Positions 1-9,473 are shown, counted from the first letter of the stretch. The stretch: DNA of 46,759 bases from Flavobacteriales bacterium UBA2426 (GCA_002342985.1 DDRC01000130.1:4139-50897); one strand, 5' to 3'. Translations and numbers: made by a program. The notes: generated by a model from the sequence alone, not told the origin.

Positions 1-534
1 CTCTTGCTCGATCGGGTTCTGCGTGGCCACGATCATGAAGGGCGGTGCCAGCGGGTAGGTGCGGCCGTCCACCGTCACCTGTCGCTCCTCCATGGCCTCG
101 AAGAGGGCGCTCTGCGTCTTGGCGGGAGCGCGATTGATCTCATCAACCAGCACGATGTTGCTGAAGATGGGCCCGGGCCTGAACTCGAATGCCGTGGTGC
201 GCGGATCGAACACGCTGGTGCCGATCAGGTCGCTGGGCATGAGGTCGGGCGTGAATTGCACGCGGGAGAATCCCGTGCGCACGCAGCGGGCCAGCAGCTT
301 GGCGGTGAGCGTCTTGGCCAGGCCCGGGGCCCCTTCGATGAGCACGTGGCCGTCGCTGAGCAGCGCGATGAGCAGCAGGTCGATGGTGCTTTCCTGGCCC
401 ACGATCACGCGTCGCACTTCGCTGCGCAGGCGCTCAACGGCCTGTTGCAGCTCGGTGAGCGGAATGGCGGGGCTGAAGCCGGCCTCGGCGGGTGCTGCGG
501 GCGCGGGCAGTTCGGGATGAATGTCCTCGGTCAT
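1..534 (-). CDS. MoxR-family AAA+ ATPase (N-terminal part, runs off window)
   Basis: MoxR proteins are cytoplasmic AAA+ ATPases thought to act as chaperones for membrane or VWA-domain proteins encoded beside them. The 178 codons seen start at ATG 534 and stay open to the window edge, so the C-terminus is missing. Visible motifs are Walker A GAPGLAKT (usual form GVPGLAKT), Walker B with [11 protein letters not shown], and the sensor segment [11 protein letters not shown], all in the usual MoxR order. It starts 4 nt after the stop of the DUF4350 gene, so it is the promoter-distal member seen of the operon beginning at 4,298. In Bacteroidota a DUF58 protein usually follows, which would lie outside this window. 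The family call is secure; the client is unknown. Confidence 0.95.
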   Translation of the reverse strand, partial: MTEDIHPELPAPAAPAEAGFSPAIPLTELQQAVERLRSEVRRVIVGQESTIDLLLIALLSDGHVLIEGAPGLAKTLTAKLLARCVRTGFSRVQFTPDLMPSDLIGTSVFDPRTTAFEFRPGPIFSNIVLVDEINRAPAKTQSALFEAMEERQVTVDGRTYPLAPPFMIVATQNPIEQE

Positions 535-538
535 GGTC

Positions 539-1726
539 TCATGGGATGAGTTGGCGGAAGTCGTGCAGTTCGTTGCTGAGGCGGAGCAGGTCATCCTCGC
601 TGATCCGCGCGGCCTGTTCGCGCCGGGCGATGGCTGTGAGCCGCTGCATCACCTGCTCGGGAGGGAGTCCGGTCTTGGCGGCCAGGTGACGTGCGGTGCC
701 CTCATCGTAGGCGAAGGCGCGCAGGTAGGTGCGGGCGCGCACCTCCTCCTTGAAATGGCCGATCATCTTGCGTGCCAGGTCCGCGTGATCGCCCCGGTGC
801 CAGTAGAGGCGCCCGATGGTCTCCGCGAGCTCCCGGCTGGCATTGCGCAACGGGGTGATGACGGGTATGGCGCGTTGCTGCCGCCGCACGTGCACGAGGA
901 TGAAGAGGGCGAGCAGGGCCTGCGCGAGGAACCAGGCCCACCGCAGGGCAGGCTCCATCAGCACGAACCGGGCTATGGAGCTGCTCTCGGCCCGGCCGCT
1001 CTTGCTGTACTCGTCCCACAGCAGCCGGCGGGGCGGCAGCAGGCTCAGCACACCGGCGGCGAACGCGGCGTTGCGGTCCTTGAGCAGGTTGTAGTTGGTG
1101 AGCGCGAGCGGGGCGCTGCACAGCACGAACCGGCCGTCGCCCCAGGCCATGTGCAGAAGCACGGGCCGCGAGGCGCCGTCCACGGCCATGACGCGTGTTC
1201 GGCTGGTGTCGTAACGCGTGAAATGGGCTCCGGTGAATCCCCGTGAGAAGCGGAAGACCCCAGGGGCCAATCGCGGCTTGCCGATGAACCGGATGTCGCT
1301 GGTGTCCTCCTGCATCGAGTGGTCGCGGGCCATGCCCAGCCGCAGCGTGTCCGCCAGTGAACCGGTGATGGCATCAGCGGCGATGAGGACGTGGTCGCCC
1401 ATGGCCACCAGGTCGAGGAGCTGATCCGCGGCCAGCGCATCGATGTGCAGGCGGTCGTTGAGGAGGACCAGGTTCACGCTGCCATCGTCCGCATCGCCCA
1501 TGAGCCGGTGCTGGGTGAACTGGACGAGAGGCTCATTCACCGTGCGCACCTCGGGGAAGAGGTCGCGCAGCCGGTCGTGCAGCAGCCTTGCCCCATAGGG
1601 CGATCGGTGCTGGCGGGAGAACGTGGGCGTCCAGTCCACGGGCTTGGGTGCCATGGCCTCCAGGATGGCCAATGCGAGGATGAGCAGGCCCAGGCCGAGT
1701 AGGAGTCGCTTCTCGAAGGCGTTCAT
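539..1726 (-). CDS. DUF4350 domain-containing membrane protein
   Basis: A 395-aa protein of the DUF4350 family, whose biochemical role is unknown and which recurs in MoxR/DUF58/DUF4129 operons. It has an N-terminal membrane segment (residues ~8-25), an extracytoplasmic region of about 250 residues containing the DUF4350 fold (start [12 protein letters not shown]), a second membrane segment near residues 265-280 ([18 protein letters not shown]), and a cytoplasmic tail of about 110 residues rich in Arg and Glu. The start ATG overlaps the stop of the upstream DUF4129 gene by 4 nt (ATGA), implying translational coupling. The tail could contact the MoxR ATPase encoded next, but that is inference. 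Confidence 0.85.
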   Translation of the reverse strand: MNAFEKRLLLGLGLLILALAILEAMAPKPVDWTPTFSRQHRSPYGARLLHDRLRDLFPEVRTVNEPLVQFTQHRLMGDADDGSVNLVLLNDRLHIDALAADQLLDLVAMGDHVLIAADAITGSLADTLRLGMARDHSMQEDTSDIRFIGKPRLAPGVFRFSRGFTGAHFTRYDTSRTRVMAVDGASRPVLLHMAWGDGRFVLCSAPLALTNYNLLKDRNAAFAAGVLSLLPPRRLLWDEYSKSGRAESSSIARFVLMEPALRWAWFLAQALLALFILVHVRRQQRAIPVITPLRNASRELAETIGRLYWHRGDHADLARKMIGHFKEEVRARTYLRAFAYDEGTARHLAAKTGLPPEQVMQRLTAIARREQAARISEDDLLRLSNELHDFRQLIP

Positions 1727-2460
1727 CGGTCTGCTGCCCGTTCGAATTGGAGGAAGGGCCGGCGGATGGTCTCGTAGCGCGCCCTGTCAACCTCGGCATG
1801 CCCGTACCATACCCATTGGAAGACCAGCGCGGCCTGCGCGAATCGCGCACGCAGACCGGGGTCCTTTATCTGGGCCATGTAGTCGCGGTCGGTGCGGTCG
1901 GGGCTCCAGGTGAGCACGCCTTGGTCCACCAAGGCACGCAGCACCAGCAGGTAATGCAGCCGTATGGCACGCCGGAGGTCCCCGTCGGATTCCGCTTCGG
2001 CGATGAGGGTGCGGATGTCCATGCTGCGGATATCCTCATCCACCGCGATGACCTCACCTGCGCTGCGCGGCGCCCCATGGAACACGGCCCGCAGGCCATT
2101 GCGCCGCAGGATGATCACCGCGGCCACCAGGATGGCCAGGGCCAGGATGTAGAGCAGGTGCTCTGCGACGAAGCTCCCGGCGCGCGTTCCGAGGAACTCG
2201 CGCAGCAGGTGGAAGAGCCAGTCCTTGAAGCGCTCCCAGAAGGTGGGCGTGCGGCGCAGGTCACGGTCGTACTGCAAGGCGGGATCGGCCCTAAGGCGCT
2301 CGATCTCCTTCGCATCGAAGGGCCTCAGCTCCGGGGGCTCCAGCGGCGGAGCGGCCTGCCGCGTGCCCTGGGCGCCCTCCGCCGCTCCACGGGTAGGCTG
2401 CGCCACGGCCATGGTGCCGGTGAGCAGCAGCCACAACAGGAGCAGGGCCTGGCCGCGCAT
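1723..2460 (-). CDS. DUF4129 domain-containing exported membrane protein
   Basis: A 245-aa protein with a cleavable-looking signal peptide (MRGQALLLLWLLLTGTMAVAQ), a linker, a membrane segment around residues 110-130 (LLYILALAILVAAVIILRR) and a C-terminal DUF4129 domain (about residues 165-240, with RLHYLLVLRALVDQG and DRTDRDYMAQI). DUF4129 occurs alone or fused to transglutaminase-like proteins in MoxR operons; its function is unknown. The mature N-terminal segment resembles the RPFDAKEIERLR motif common in Bacteroidota members. The gene begins 7 nt after the stop of the membrane-protein gene upstream and overlaps the next gene by 4 nt. Confidence 0.82.
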   Translation of the reverse strand: MRGQALLLLWLLLTGTMAVAQPTRGAAEGAQGTRQAAPPLEPPELRPFDAKEIERLRADPALQYDRDLRRTPTFWERFKDWLFHLLREFLGTRAGSFVAEHLLYILALAILVAAVIILRRNGLRAVFHGAPRSAGEVIAVDEDIRSMDIRTLIAEAESDGDLRRAIRLHYLLVLRALVDQGVLTWSPDRTDRDYMAQIKDPGLRARFAQAALVFQWVWYGHAEVDRARYETIRRPFLQFERAADR

Positions 2461-2467
2461 CCGTCGC

Positions 2468-3361
2468 TCAGGCCTGGTCGAAGCCTGCGATGCGCTCCTT
2501 CAGGCCATGGCCTTCGGTCTCCTCCACGCGGCTGAAGTACTTCAATGCCATGGCCACGGCCACGATGGGGTAGGTCACCATCTGCACGCACCACTGCACA
2601 GCCGTGCTCACGGAATTGAAGATGCCCATCCACTCGGGCAGCGCCATGGGGCCGTTCCCGGAAGCGGCCTCGAGCCCCGTATTGATCCCGATAACCATGC
2701 CCGCGATGGTGAAGGGAAGCACAACGATATAGTCCAGCATCCATTTGAGCAGGGTAGCCACGATCACCAGGCCCAGCGTGGGCCAGAAGTCACCGGTCAC
2801 GAGCTGGTTCGACCGGCTCAGTGCACCGCTCCCGCCCGTGCGCTCGATCGCGTGCGCGGCGAGCGCCAGGGAGAGCACGGCCGCCGGATACATGGCGGGC
2901 AGGATGCAGAGCATGAAGCCCAGGCCCACGAGCAGGCCCGAGAGGAAACTGGCACCGAAATAGGGGCCCATCTGGCCGAGCCCGCGCTTCACCAGGTCGC
3001 CGGTGCCGAGCAGGTGGTGCTCGCCCTGGTGATAGGCCCTGATGTACTCGTGCACCATGGAGACCACCATCATCCACGCCACGAAGAGGATGATCATGCC
3101 CGGCACGAGCCCCGCCATGCTCGACCCCAGCAGCGAGAACACCCGGCCCGGGTCGTCGCCAGGCTCCATCTGCAGCTGCTGCAGGCCGGCCATGGCCCCG
3201 CCTGAGAGGAATCCTCCTACCAGACCGGCAGGCAGGCCCACCACGCCGATGGCCCGGAACAGCGGTTTCCAGTTCTGGCGGAGGAAGGTGAAGGTCGCGT
3301 TGAAGATCTGCCCGAAGTCACGCACCTGGCGCAACTGGACCGGCTCGGCGGCGTTCTGCAT
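2468..3361 (-). CDS. Multi-pass membrane protein of the SpoIIM/MoxR operon
   Basis: A 297-aa integral membrane protein with about six hydrophobic segments (for example VGLPAGLVGGFLSGGAMAG and GLVPGMIILFVAWMMVV). I chose the ATG at 3,361 because the protein then starts with the soluble MQNAAEPVQLRQVRDFGQ typical of this Bacteroidota family; a longer reading from 3,451 would add 30 low-complexity residues lying inside the SpoIIM gene. Even so the gene overlaps the 3' end of the SpoIIM-like gene by 44 nt. No enzymatic motif is seen. It sits between SpoIIM-like and DUF4129 genes, the usual place for this conserved but uncharacterised protein. Some annotations link it to the glycerophosphodiesterase membrane domain; I cannot support that here. 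Confidence 0.75.
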   Translation of the reverse strand: MQNAAEPVQLRQVRDFGQIFNATFTFLRQNWKPLFRAIGVVGLPAGLVGGFLSGGAMAGLQQLQMEPGDDPGRVFSLLGSSMAGLVPGMIILFVAWMMVVSMVHEYIRAYHQGEHHLLGTGDLVKRGLGQMGPYFGASFLSGLLVGLGFMLCILPAMYPAAVLSLALAAHAIERTGGSGALSRSNQLVTGDFWPTLGLVIVATLLKWMLDYIVVLPFTIAGMVIGINTGLEAASGNGPMALPEWMGIFNSVSTAVQWCVQMVTYPIVAVAMALKYFSRVEETEGHGLKERIAGFDQA

Positions 3362-4298
3362 GGTAGGGGAGGATGATGAAGTAATGGATGACCCAGGCCA
3401 GTGATGCCAGGATGATGGTGATGGCCACCCAAGGCCGCAAGGTGAGGGCATGCCGGGTGACGAAGCTCTCCAGGAAGCCGGCCGCGATGAAGACGGGAAG
3501 CAGTCCCATCACCACCTTGAGCCCTGTACGTGCGCCTCGGCGCAGGCTTTCGCCCCGCGTGTAGGTGCCCGGGAACAGCCAGCTGTTGCCGAGCGTAAGG
3601 CCCGCTCCGCCCGCAACGACTATGGCCGAGATCTCGAGCGTGCCGTGCACCCAGATGGTGAGCACGCTCTCCGCAAGCACGCCCTGCTCATGGAAGAAGT
3701 ACTGGAAGGAGCCCAGCATGACGCCATTGTACAGCAGCACCAGCACGGTCCCGAAGCTGGCCAACAGGCCGGCCACGAAGGCAACGAATGAGACCCGGAT
3801 GTTGTTGGTGGTGATGTGCAGGAACATGCCGCCTTCCTCCATGCTCTCATACACGCCCATGGGCCGCCCCTGCTTGATGTTGTCCAGGGTCATGTCCACA
3901 TAGTCATCCCCCAGGATGAGCCGGACGAAGGTGTCGTCATGCGCGGCGCTCACTGCGCCGATGAGCACCGCCACGGCGAAAATGGCAAAGGAAAGTGCCA
4001 GGTTGCGCCGCGCCTCGGCCAGGGCCTGCGGCACCTCCCGGGCCCAGAAGGAGATGAATCGGCCGCGCGGTGTGCGCTTGTTGCGGTAGATGTGCTGGTG
4101 GAGCCGCACGGCCAGTCCGTTCAGGTAGCTCACCACCGCGCTCTTGGGGTAGAAGGTGCGGGCGTAGCTCAGGTCGTCCGTCAGCTGGATGTAGAGGTCG
4201 CTCGCCTCGTCGCCGCTGAGCTGTCCCAGCCCGGCGATGGACTGCTCCAGCCGTTGCCACTTCGCCTGGTTCCGCTTGATGAAGGCTGCTTCGCGCAT
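3318..4298 (-). CDS. Stage II sporulation protein M (SpoIIM)-like membrane protein
   Basis: A 326-aa membrane protein of the SpoIIM family. In Bacillus SpoIIM belongs to the peptidoglycan hydrolase complex used in engulfment; homologues in non-sporulating Bacteroidota have no established role. The start MREAAFIKRNQAKWQRLE (ATG 4,298) is the family-typical N-terminus; an upstream ATG at 4,352 gives an 18-residue extension without family character. After a soluble helical N-domain (~1-100) come about five membrane segments, including LALSFAIFAVAVLIGAV and the conserved WVHGTLEISAIVVAGGAGL motif near residue 220. It is the first gene of the operon leading to MoxR. An RDD-family gene usually heads this cluster but is absent here. 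Confidence 0.88.
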   Translation of the reverse strand: MREAAFIKRNQAKWQRLEQSIAGLGQLSGDEASDLYIQLTDDLSYARTFYPKSAVVSYLNGLAVRLHQHIYRNKRTPRGRFISFWAREVPQALAEARRNLALSFAIFAVAVLIGAVSAAHDDTFVRLILGDDYVDMTLDNIKQGRPMGVYESMEEGGMFLHITTNNIRVSFVAFVAGLLASFGTVLVLLYNGVMLGSFQYFFHEQGVLAESVLTIWVHGTLEISAIVVAGGAGLTLGNSWLFPGTYTRGESLRRGARTGLKVVMGLLPVFIAAGFLESFVTRHALTLRPWVAITIILASLAWVIHYFIILPYHAERRRAGPVAPGA

Positions 4299-4371
4299 GG
4301 GGACTGCAGCGCGAACATAAGGCCCCGCCCCGTGCTCCGTATGACCGCTCATCCTCGGTCACGGCGCTTCA

Positions 4372-4409
4372 GCAAGAAGCCCCCGCGCCGATGCGCGAGG
4401 GCTTCTTGC
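4372..4409 (-). terminator. Inverted repeat downstream of the PQQ dehydrogenase gene
   Basis: GCAAGAAGCCC pairs with GGGCTTCTTGC (11 bp), with a further CGCG/CGCG pairing inside the apical part. It lies 14 nt beyond the stop of the dehydrogenase gene on the minus strand and ahead of the SpoIIM-like gene. There is no U-tract, so it may terminate weakly or protect the mRNA 3' end. Confidence 0.6.
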
Positions 4410-4423
4410 CAGGTCCGGACGCC

Positions 4424-6043
4424 TCAGTGCGCCACCGGCACGTTGCGGCGGAGCAGCACGGTGCCATCGGGGCCGAGGAGCCGCACGGTATAGAGGCCCG
4501 CAGGAAGCTCCTGCGTGTCCAAGGCGATTGAGCCGCTGTTGAGCGGTGCGGCGGCGCGCACGCGACGCCCTTGCGCATCCAGCAGCTCCGCCGCTGCGCC
4601 AGGCGCCCTGATGCCGTCCACCCAGATCACCGCGTCGGCCGGGATCGGACGTACCGTCGCCCCGGACGCATCACCCTCGGCAAGTCCGGTGGTGGTGATC
4701 TCGATGATGTTGGAGAAGATCTGGCAGCCGGTCTCCGTATTGGCCAGCACGCGGTAGTCGCCGTTCTCCGTCGGGGTGTAGCTCTGGCCTACGGCGCCGG
4801 GGATGGCCGTGCCATTGAGGTACCATTGATACCCGAGCGCGGCCGTGGAGACAAGGCCGTTGCCATCCAGGGCGATGACCGGGGCCGGTGCGGGGCAAGC
4901 CTCCTTGATGCGGTAGAGGCGCCCATTGCTGTTGTTGCCGGCGAAGAGCTCGCCGCCGCTGTTCTCACCGATGCAGGAGAAGCCATAGAGGCCGCTGGCC
5001 AGGTGCTGGGTGCGCACCCAAGCGCCGAACTCATCGCGGCGCAGGCCATAGAACTGGCCTCCGCAGTAATCGGTGTAGATGTACCGCCCCTCGATGCGCC
5101 AGTAGGTGCCTCCGCGGTAGACCCTGCCCCCGATGACGGAGCACCAGCCCTGCTGGCTCTGGATATGGGAGGTGGCCGGTGTCACGTAGGCCGAGGCCGG
5201 CTGGCAGCCCCCGGTGTTGTACGTTGCGTTGGCTTCATAGCAGCGCCAGCCGAAGTTGGGGCCGCTGTTGTCGCCGGCGGGCCAGTAGCTCACCTCTTCC
5301 ACGGCATTCTGACCCACGTCGCCGATCCAGAGATCGCCGGTCTCGGCATCGAAGCCCCAGCGCCAGGGATTGCGCAGCCCGCTCGCCCAGATCTCGGGCA
5401 GCACGCTGGTCTGGCCCACGAAGGGGTTGTCGGGCGGCACGGCCCAGCCGGTTTCGCCGCTCACGTCGATGCGGATCATCTTGCCGAGCGGGCTGCTCAT
5501 GTTCTGCGCCAGGTTCTGCGGATCGCCGCCGCTGCCGCCATCGCCGAAGCCGATGTACAGGTATCCGTCAGGGCCGAATTCGATGTCGCCGCCATTATGG
5601 TTGGTGTAGGGCTGCGCTGCCGTGTAAAGGATCTCCTCGCTATCGGGATCGGCCACGTTGGGGTCGGCAGACACGGTGAACCGGGAGATGCGGCTGGTGC
5701 CGGACCCGCTGCCGTTGGTGTAGTACACATAGAACCTCCCATTGGTGGAATAGTCCGGGTCGAAGGCGAGACCGAGCAGGCCCTGCTCATTGCCGCTGCT
5801 GTTCACCCGGCTGGTGATGTTCAGGAAGGGCGTGGCCAGCAGGGTGTTGTCCGCATCGAGGATGCGGATGGTGCCGCCTTGGAGGGTGAGGAAGAGCCGG
5901 TCGTCACCGCAATGGCTGATGTCGGTGATGCGGGTGAGGCCTGTGGCCACCTGCTCCACTTGCAGGGTGATTGGCGTTTCCTGGCCCGTGGCCGATAGGC
6001 ATAGGCCGAGGGCGCAGGCGGCGGGTATGGTTCGAAGGGTCAT
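4424..6043 (-). CDS. PQQ-dependent sugar dehydrogenase-like protein with T9SS sorting domain
   Basis: A 539-aa exported protein of the soluble glucose/sorbosone dehydrogenase family, predicted to oxidise sugars with PQQ at the cell surface; the substrate is unknown. It has a signal peptide ([21 protein letters not shown]), a six-bladed propeller (about 25-385) with [30 protein letters not shown] (candidate catalytic base His149), [12 protein letters not shown] and [10 protein letters not shown], an Ig-like segment (about 385-460: [20 protein letters not shown]), and a T9SS type A sorting domain (about 465-539, ending [21 protein letters not shown]). The start at 6,043 lies just downstream of an exact -7 box at 6,061-6,068, so longer readings are excluded. 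A paralogue lies at 31,316. Confidence 0.9.
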   Translation of the reverse strand: MTLRTIPAACALGLCLSATGQETPITLQVEQVATGLTRITDISHCGDDRLFLTLQGGTIRILDADNTLLATPFLNITSRVNSSGNEQGLLGLAFDPDYSTNGRFYVYYTNGSGSGTSRISRFTVSADPNVADPDSEEILYTAAQPYTNHNGGDIEFGPDGYLYIGFGDGGSGGDPQNLAQNMSSPLGKMIRIDVSGETGWAVPPDNPFVGQTSVLPEIWASGLRNPWRWGFDAETGDLWIGDVGQNAVEEVSYWPAGDNSGPNFGWRCYEANATYNTGGCQPASAYVTPATSHIQSQQGWCSVIGGRVYRGGTYWRIEGRYIYTDYCGGQFYGLRRDEFGAWVRTQHLASGLYGFSCIGENSGGELFAGNNSNGRLYRIKEACPAPAPVIALDGNGLVSTAALGYQWYLNGTAIPGAVGQSYTPTENGDYRVLANTETGCQIFSNIIEITTTGLAEGDASGATVRPIPADAVIWVDGIRAPGAAAELLDAQGRRVRAAAPLNSGSIALDTQELPAGLYTVRLLGPDGTVLLRRNVPVAH

Positions 6044-6060
6044 TCCTGGGAGGGTTTGCC

Positions 6061-6068
6061 CAAAACTA
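6061..6068 (-). promoter_or_regulatory. Bacteroidota -7 box for the PQQ dehydrogenase gene
   Basis: The minus strand reads TAGTTTTG, an exact match to TAnnTTTG, 17 nt upstream of the start at 6,043. No clear TTG at -33 is seen. It mirrors an identical box on the other strand 44 nt away. Confidence 0.6.
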
Positions 6069-6111
6069 CCCCAACCGCGGCTTCCGCTCCGCGGCGGCAT
6101 CGACGAAAACC

Positions 6112-6119
6112 TAGTTTTG
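6112..6119 (+). promoter_or_regulatory. Bacteroidota -7 box for prfC
   Basis: TAGTTTTG matches TAnnTTTG exactly and lies 27 nt before the prfC start. This implies a short leader of about 20 nt. A -33 TTG is not evident. Confidence 0.6.
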
Positions 6120-6146
6120 CCGCCTTTATCAACGGAGCGGATCGAC

Positions 6147-7742
6147 ATGGCCTTGCAGGACGAGATCGAGCGGCGGCGCACCTTCGCCATCATCAGCCAC
6201 CCCGACGCCGGCAAGACCACGCTGACGGAGAAATTCCTGCTCTACGGCGGCGCCATCCAGACCGCCGGGGCGGTGAAGAGCAACAAGATCCGCCGGGGTG
6301 CGACCAGCGACTTCATGGAGATCGAGCGGCAGCGCGGCATCTCGGTGAGCACCTCGGTCATGACCTTCGAGTACGGCGGCAAGCTCATCAACCTGCTGGA
6401 TACCCCCGGCCACCGCGACTTCGCCGAGGATACCTACCGGACCCTCACCGCGGTGGACAGCGTGGTGCTGGTGATCGACTGCGTGAAGGGCGTGGAAGCG
6501 CAGACCGAGCGTCTCATGGAGGTCTGCCGGATGAGGAGCACACCGGTCATCGTGTTCATCAACAAGCTGGATCTCGAAGGTCGTGACGCCTTCGACCTGC
6601 TGGACGAGCTGGAGGAGAAGCTCGCCATCAAGGTCCGCCCCATGAGCTGGCCCGTCGGCATCGGCGCCACCTTCCAGGGCGTGTACGACCTTTACAGCAA
6701 GGGCCTGCGGCTCTTCGATCCGGGGAAGACGAAGGTGGAGCAGAGCAGCATCCGGATCAGCGACCTGCAGGACCCCGAGCTCCAGCGGCAGCTGGGAGAA
6801 GATGCCGCCCGCCAGCTGCGCGAGGACATCGACCTCGTGGAGGGCGTGTACGATCCCCTGAGCACCGATGCTTACCGCGCAGGGCGCATCGCGCCGGTCT
6901 TCTTCGGCAGCGCCTTCAACAACTTCGGCGTGAAGGAGGTGCTCGACGCCTTCGTGGGGATCGCCCCGCCGCCGGGCCCGCGCCATACCGACCATGGGGA
7001 GGTGCAGCCCAACGATCCGAAGTTCAGCGGCTTCGTGTTCAAGATCCATGCGAACCTGGATCCCAACCACCGCGACCGCATCGCCTTCCTGCGCGTATGC
7101 TCCGGCCGGTTCCAGCGCAACACCTACTACAGGCATGTGCGGCTCGATAAGCAGCTGCGCTTCGCCACCCCCACCAATTTCCTCGCCGCCCAGAAGACCA
7201 TCGTGGACGAGGCCTGGCCTGGTGACGTCATCGGGCTCTTCGACACGGGCAACTTCAAGATCGGCGACACCCTCACCGAGGGGGCCGGCTTCACCTTCCG
7301 CGGCATACCGGCCTTCAGCCCCGAGCTCTTCCGCGAGCTGGTGAACCTGGACCCCATGAAGACCAAGCAGCTGGACAAGGGCATCCGCCAGCTCACCGAT
7401 GAGGGGGTGGCCCAGCTATTCACCCAGCAGCCCGGCAACAAGAAAGTGGTAGGCTGCGTCGGCGAGCTGCAGTTCGAGGTGATCGCCTATCGGCTGGAGC
7501 ACGAGTACGGCGCCAAGTGCGCTTTCCAGCAGATCGCAGCGCACAAGGCCTGCTGGATGACCGCCACCGACCCCGCCGCGCTCGACCGGTTCATCCGGGT
7601 TAAGGCCCAGCAGATCGTACAGGACAAGGACGGCAACCCCGTGTTCATGGCGCCCAGCGCCTATATGCTCGACCTCGAGCGCCGCAACAATCCGGAGATC
7701 ACCTTCCACACCACCAGTGAATTCAAGACGGAGACCGCTTGA
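6147..7742 (+). CDS. prfC: Peptide chain release factor 3
   Basis: A translational GTPase that recycles class I release factors from the ribosome after peptide release. At 531 aa it matches the usual ~530 aa. It contains the G1 loop [13 protein letters not shown] near residues 17-29, the G3 motif [14 protein letters not shown], the G4 motif NKLD, the switch region [14 protein letters not shown], and C-terminal EF-G-like domains ending SEFKTETA. The ATG at 6,147 begins [19 protein letters not shown], the RF3-typical N-terminus; readings extended upstream would cross the -7 box at 6,112. It is transcribed alone, divergent from the PQQ dehydrogenase gene. Confidence 0.97.
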   Translation: MALQDEIERRRTFAIISHPDAGKTTLTEKFLLYGGAIQTAGAVKSNKIRRGATSDFMEIERQRGISVSTSVMTFEYGGKLINLLDTPGHRDFAEDTYRTLTAVDSVVLVIDCVKGVEAQTERLMEVCRMRSTPVIVFINKLDLEGRDAFDLLDELEEKLAIKVRPMSWPVGIGATFQGVYDLYSKGLRLFDPGKTKVEQSSIRISDLQDPELQRQLGEDAARQLREDIDLVEGVYDPLSTDAYRAGRIAPVFFGSAFNNFGVKEVLDAFVGIAPPPGPRHTDHGEVQPNDPKFSGFVFKIHANLDPNHRDRIAFLRVCSGRFQRNTYYRHVRLDKQLRFATPTNFLAAQKTIVDEAWPGDVIGLFDTGNFKIGDTLTEGAGFTFRGIPAFSPELFRELVNLDPMKTKQLDKGIRQLTDEGVAQLFTQQPGNKKVVGCVGELQFEVIAYRLEHEYGAKCAFQQIAAHKACWMTATDPAALDRFIRVKAQQIVQDKDGNPVFMAPSAYMLDLERRNNPEITFHTTSEFKTETA

Positions 7743-7876
7743 TCGGCCCCTGCGTCCGATCGCCGGCGCACGACGGCAAGCCCGTATTTGCAAGCCTTAA
7801 CGACCGGGAGGCAACGGGCGCCTCGCGGCCGCGCGTCTCCGGCACGGAAATCGCCGGTCACGCCGGTCGCCCCGTC

Positions 7877-7884
7877 TACATTTG
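7877..7884 (+). promoter_or_regulatory. Bacteroidota -7 box that decides the start of the next gene
   Basis: TACATTTG is an exact TAnnTTTG match. The longest in-frame start, a TTG at 7,882, lies inside this box and so cannot be transcribed as a start. Translation must begin at one of the ATGs at 7,903, 7,912 or 7,915. Confidence 0.65.
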
Positions 7885-7911
7885 CCGCGCCTGACGAACA
7901 GCATGCCAACC

Positions 7912-9414
7912 ATGATGCACAGAGCCTTCACCGCCCTCACGCTGCTCGCGCTCCTCTCCGCCCCGGCCGCATCGCAGAACACCGGTCCCAAGCGTGTGAT
8001 CGAGGCGCAGGTGCTAGGGATGGCCAAAGGCGACACCGTCTATCTCGCGAACTATTACGGCAACAAGCTCTACTATGCGGATACGGCCATCGTGGATGCG
8101 AAGGCCACCGCGGTGTTCAAGAAGGAGAGCGGCTACGCGGCGGGCGTTTACGCGGTGGTGGTGCCCGGTCCGAAGTACTTCGAGCTGGTGGTGAACGAGC
8201 CCGTGATCAAAGTGAGCACGCGCAAAGAGGATCTGCTGCCGGCCCTGCAGGTGAAGCAGAGCCGGGAGAACGAACTCTTCATCGGTTATATCCGCTTCCT
8301 GAACGAGCGCCGCCTTGAGGGGGAAGCGCAGAAGGCCCGGCTCGATGCTGCCAAGGACGAAGCCACCCGCACCGAGGTGAAGGCCGCCATGGAGGATCTG
8401 GACAAGCGCGTGAAGCAGTACCAGCGCGACCTGGTTTCAGGCAACCCCGGCACCTTGGTGGCCTCCCTGGTGAAGATGAGCATGGCCGTGGAGCTTCCCG
8501 AGCCGCGCAAAGCTGACGGAAGCCTGGATAGCGCTGCCGCATACTACCAGTACCGCGAGCATTTCTGGGACAACTTCGACCTGACGGACGACCGAATCGT
8601 CCGCGTGCCGGTCTTCGGAAACAAGCTGGAGGAGTACCTCACGAAGGTCATACCACAGGTGCCCGATACCATCAACCGCCTCGCCGATGCGCTCATCGCC
8701 AGGACCGGGAGCTCGAAGGAGACCTTCAAGTACATCGTCCACAACATCACGCACAAGTTCGAGACCAGCGAGATCATGGGCATGGATGCCGTGTTCGTCC
8801 ACATGGCGCTGACCTACTACTGCCCCAAGCCGGGCCAGGCCTCCCGGGTGGATTGGATGGAGGCGGACAAGCTGGAGAAGCTCTGCGAACGCGCCCGGAA
8901 ACAGGCGCCCCTCGTGCTGGGACGCAAGGCCCCCTACCTCTGCCTGACCGACAGCACCGAGGAGAAATGGATCAATTTCTACGACCTGAAGGAGGAGTTC
9001 GTGGTCATCATCTTCTGGGACCCGCACTGCGGCCATTGCAAGAAGGAACTGCCGGAGATCTACAAGGTGTACAAAGAGAGGCTGAAGCCCATGGGCGTGG
9101 AGGTGTATGCCGTGGCAAAGGCCGTGGATGAATCGCTGATGAAGGACTGGAAGAAGTTCATCCGGGAGAACACGCCCGACTGGGTGAACGTGGGCCTCAC
9201 GAAGAATGTCTTCGAAGAGGCCAAGAAGGACCCGCGGAAGTTCATCCCGCGCCTCACCACCTTGGAGAGCCTCAACTACGCGGACACATACGATGTGTTC
9301 AGCACGCCGAAGCTCTTCGTGGTCGATGGCGATCGGCGATTCGTGGGCAAGAGCCTCACGGCCGACCAGATCGCCGATCTGGTGACCCGCCTGCGCGAGC
9401 GCAAGGCGAAGTAG
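7912..9414 (+). CDS. Exported thioredoxin-like (TlpA/DUF5106-type) protein
   Basis: A 500-aa periplasmic or surface protein. After the signal peptide (MMHRAFTALTLLALLSAPAASQ) comes a beta-rich domain of ~100 residues like the DUF4369 segment of Bacteroidota thiol-disulfide proteins (VLGMAKGDTVYLANYYGNKLYYAD), a helical middle region, and a thioredoxin fold (about 345-495) with WDPHCGHCKKELPEIYK. The CGHC pair (residues 373-376) is the active site of a thiol-disulfide oxidoreductase, and a proline precedes FSTPKLFVVDG as the cis-Pro loop requires. No cytochrome maturation gene is nearby, so the client proteins are unknown. The start is constrained by the promoter at 7,877; ATG 7,903 is an alternative. 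Confidence 0.85.
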   Translation: MMHRAFTALTLLALLSAPAASQNTGPKRVIEAQVLGMAKGDTVYLANYYGNKLYYADTAIVDAKATAVFKKESGYAAGVYAVVVPGPKYFELVVNEPVIKVSTRKEDLLPALQVKQSRENELFIGYIRFLNERRLEGEAQKARLDAAKDEATRTEVKAAMEDLDKRVKQYQRDLVSGNPGTLVASLVKMSMAVELPEPRKADGSLDSAAAYYQYREHFWDNFDLTDDRIVRVPVFGNKLEEYLTKVIPQVPDTINRLADALIARTGSSKETFKYIVHNITHKFETSEIMGMDAVFVHMALTYYCPKPGQASRVDWMEADKLEKLCERARKQAPLVLGRKAPYLCLTDSTEEKWINFYDLKEEFVVIIFWDPHCGHCKKELPEIYKVYKERLKPMGVEVYAVAKAVDESLMKDWKKFIRENTPDWVNVGLTKNVFEEAKKDPRKFIPRLTTLESLNYADTYDVFSTPKLFVVDGDRRFVGKSLTADQIADLVTRLRERKAK

Positions 9415-9423
9415 GGGCGGGGC

Positions 9424-9454
9424 TTGAAGCGTATGGGGAGCCGGTTTACCTTGC
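9424..9454 (+). promoter_or_regulatory. Candidate Bacteroidota promoter (TTG-N20-TACCTTGC)
   Basis: TTG at 9,424-9,426 is separated by 20 nt from TACCTTGC at 9,447-9,454. This is a -33/-7 arrangement with an imperfect -7 box, directly upstream of the surface-protein gene at 9,474. Confidence 0.45.
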
Positions 9455-9473
9455 CCGGGCCAAACCCCAGCCC

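Noticed and set aside
2225..3205. A 326-codon plus-strand frame across the DUF4129 and membrane-protein genes
   Set aside because: It is antisense to two operon genes with membrane segments and has His/Ala/Arg-rich, featureless translation.
4571..5998. A 475-codon plus-strand frame opposite the PQQ dehydrogenase
   Set aside because: It is the antisense of a well-conserved propeller gene; the Ala/Gly/Val-rich product has no family features.
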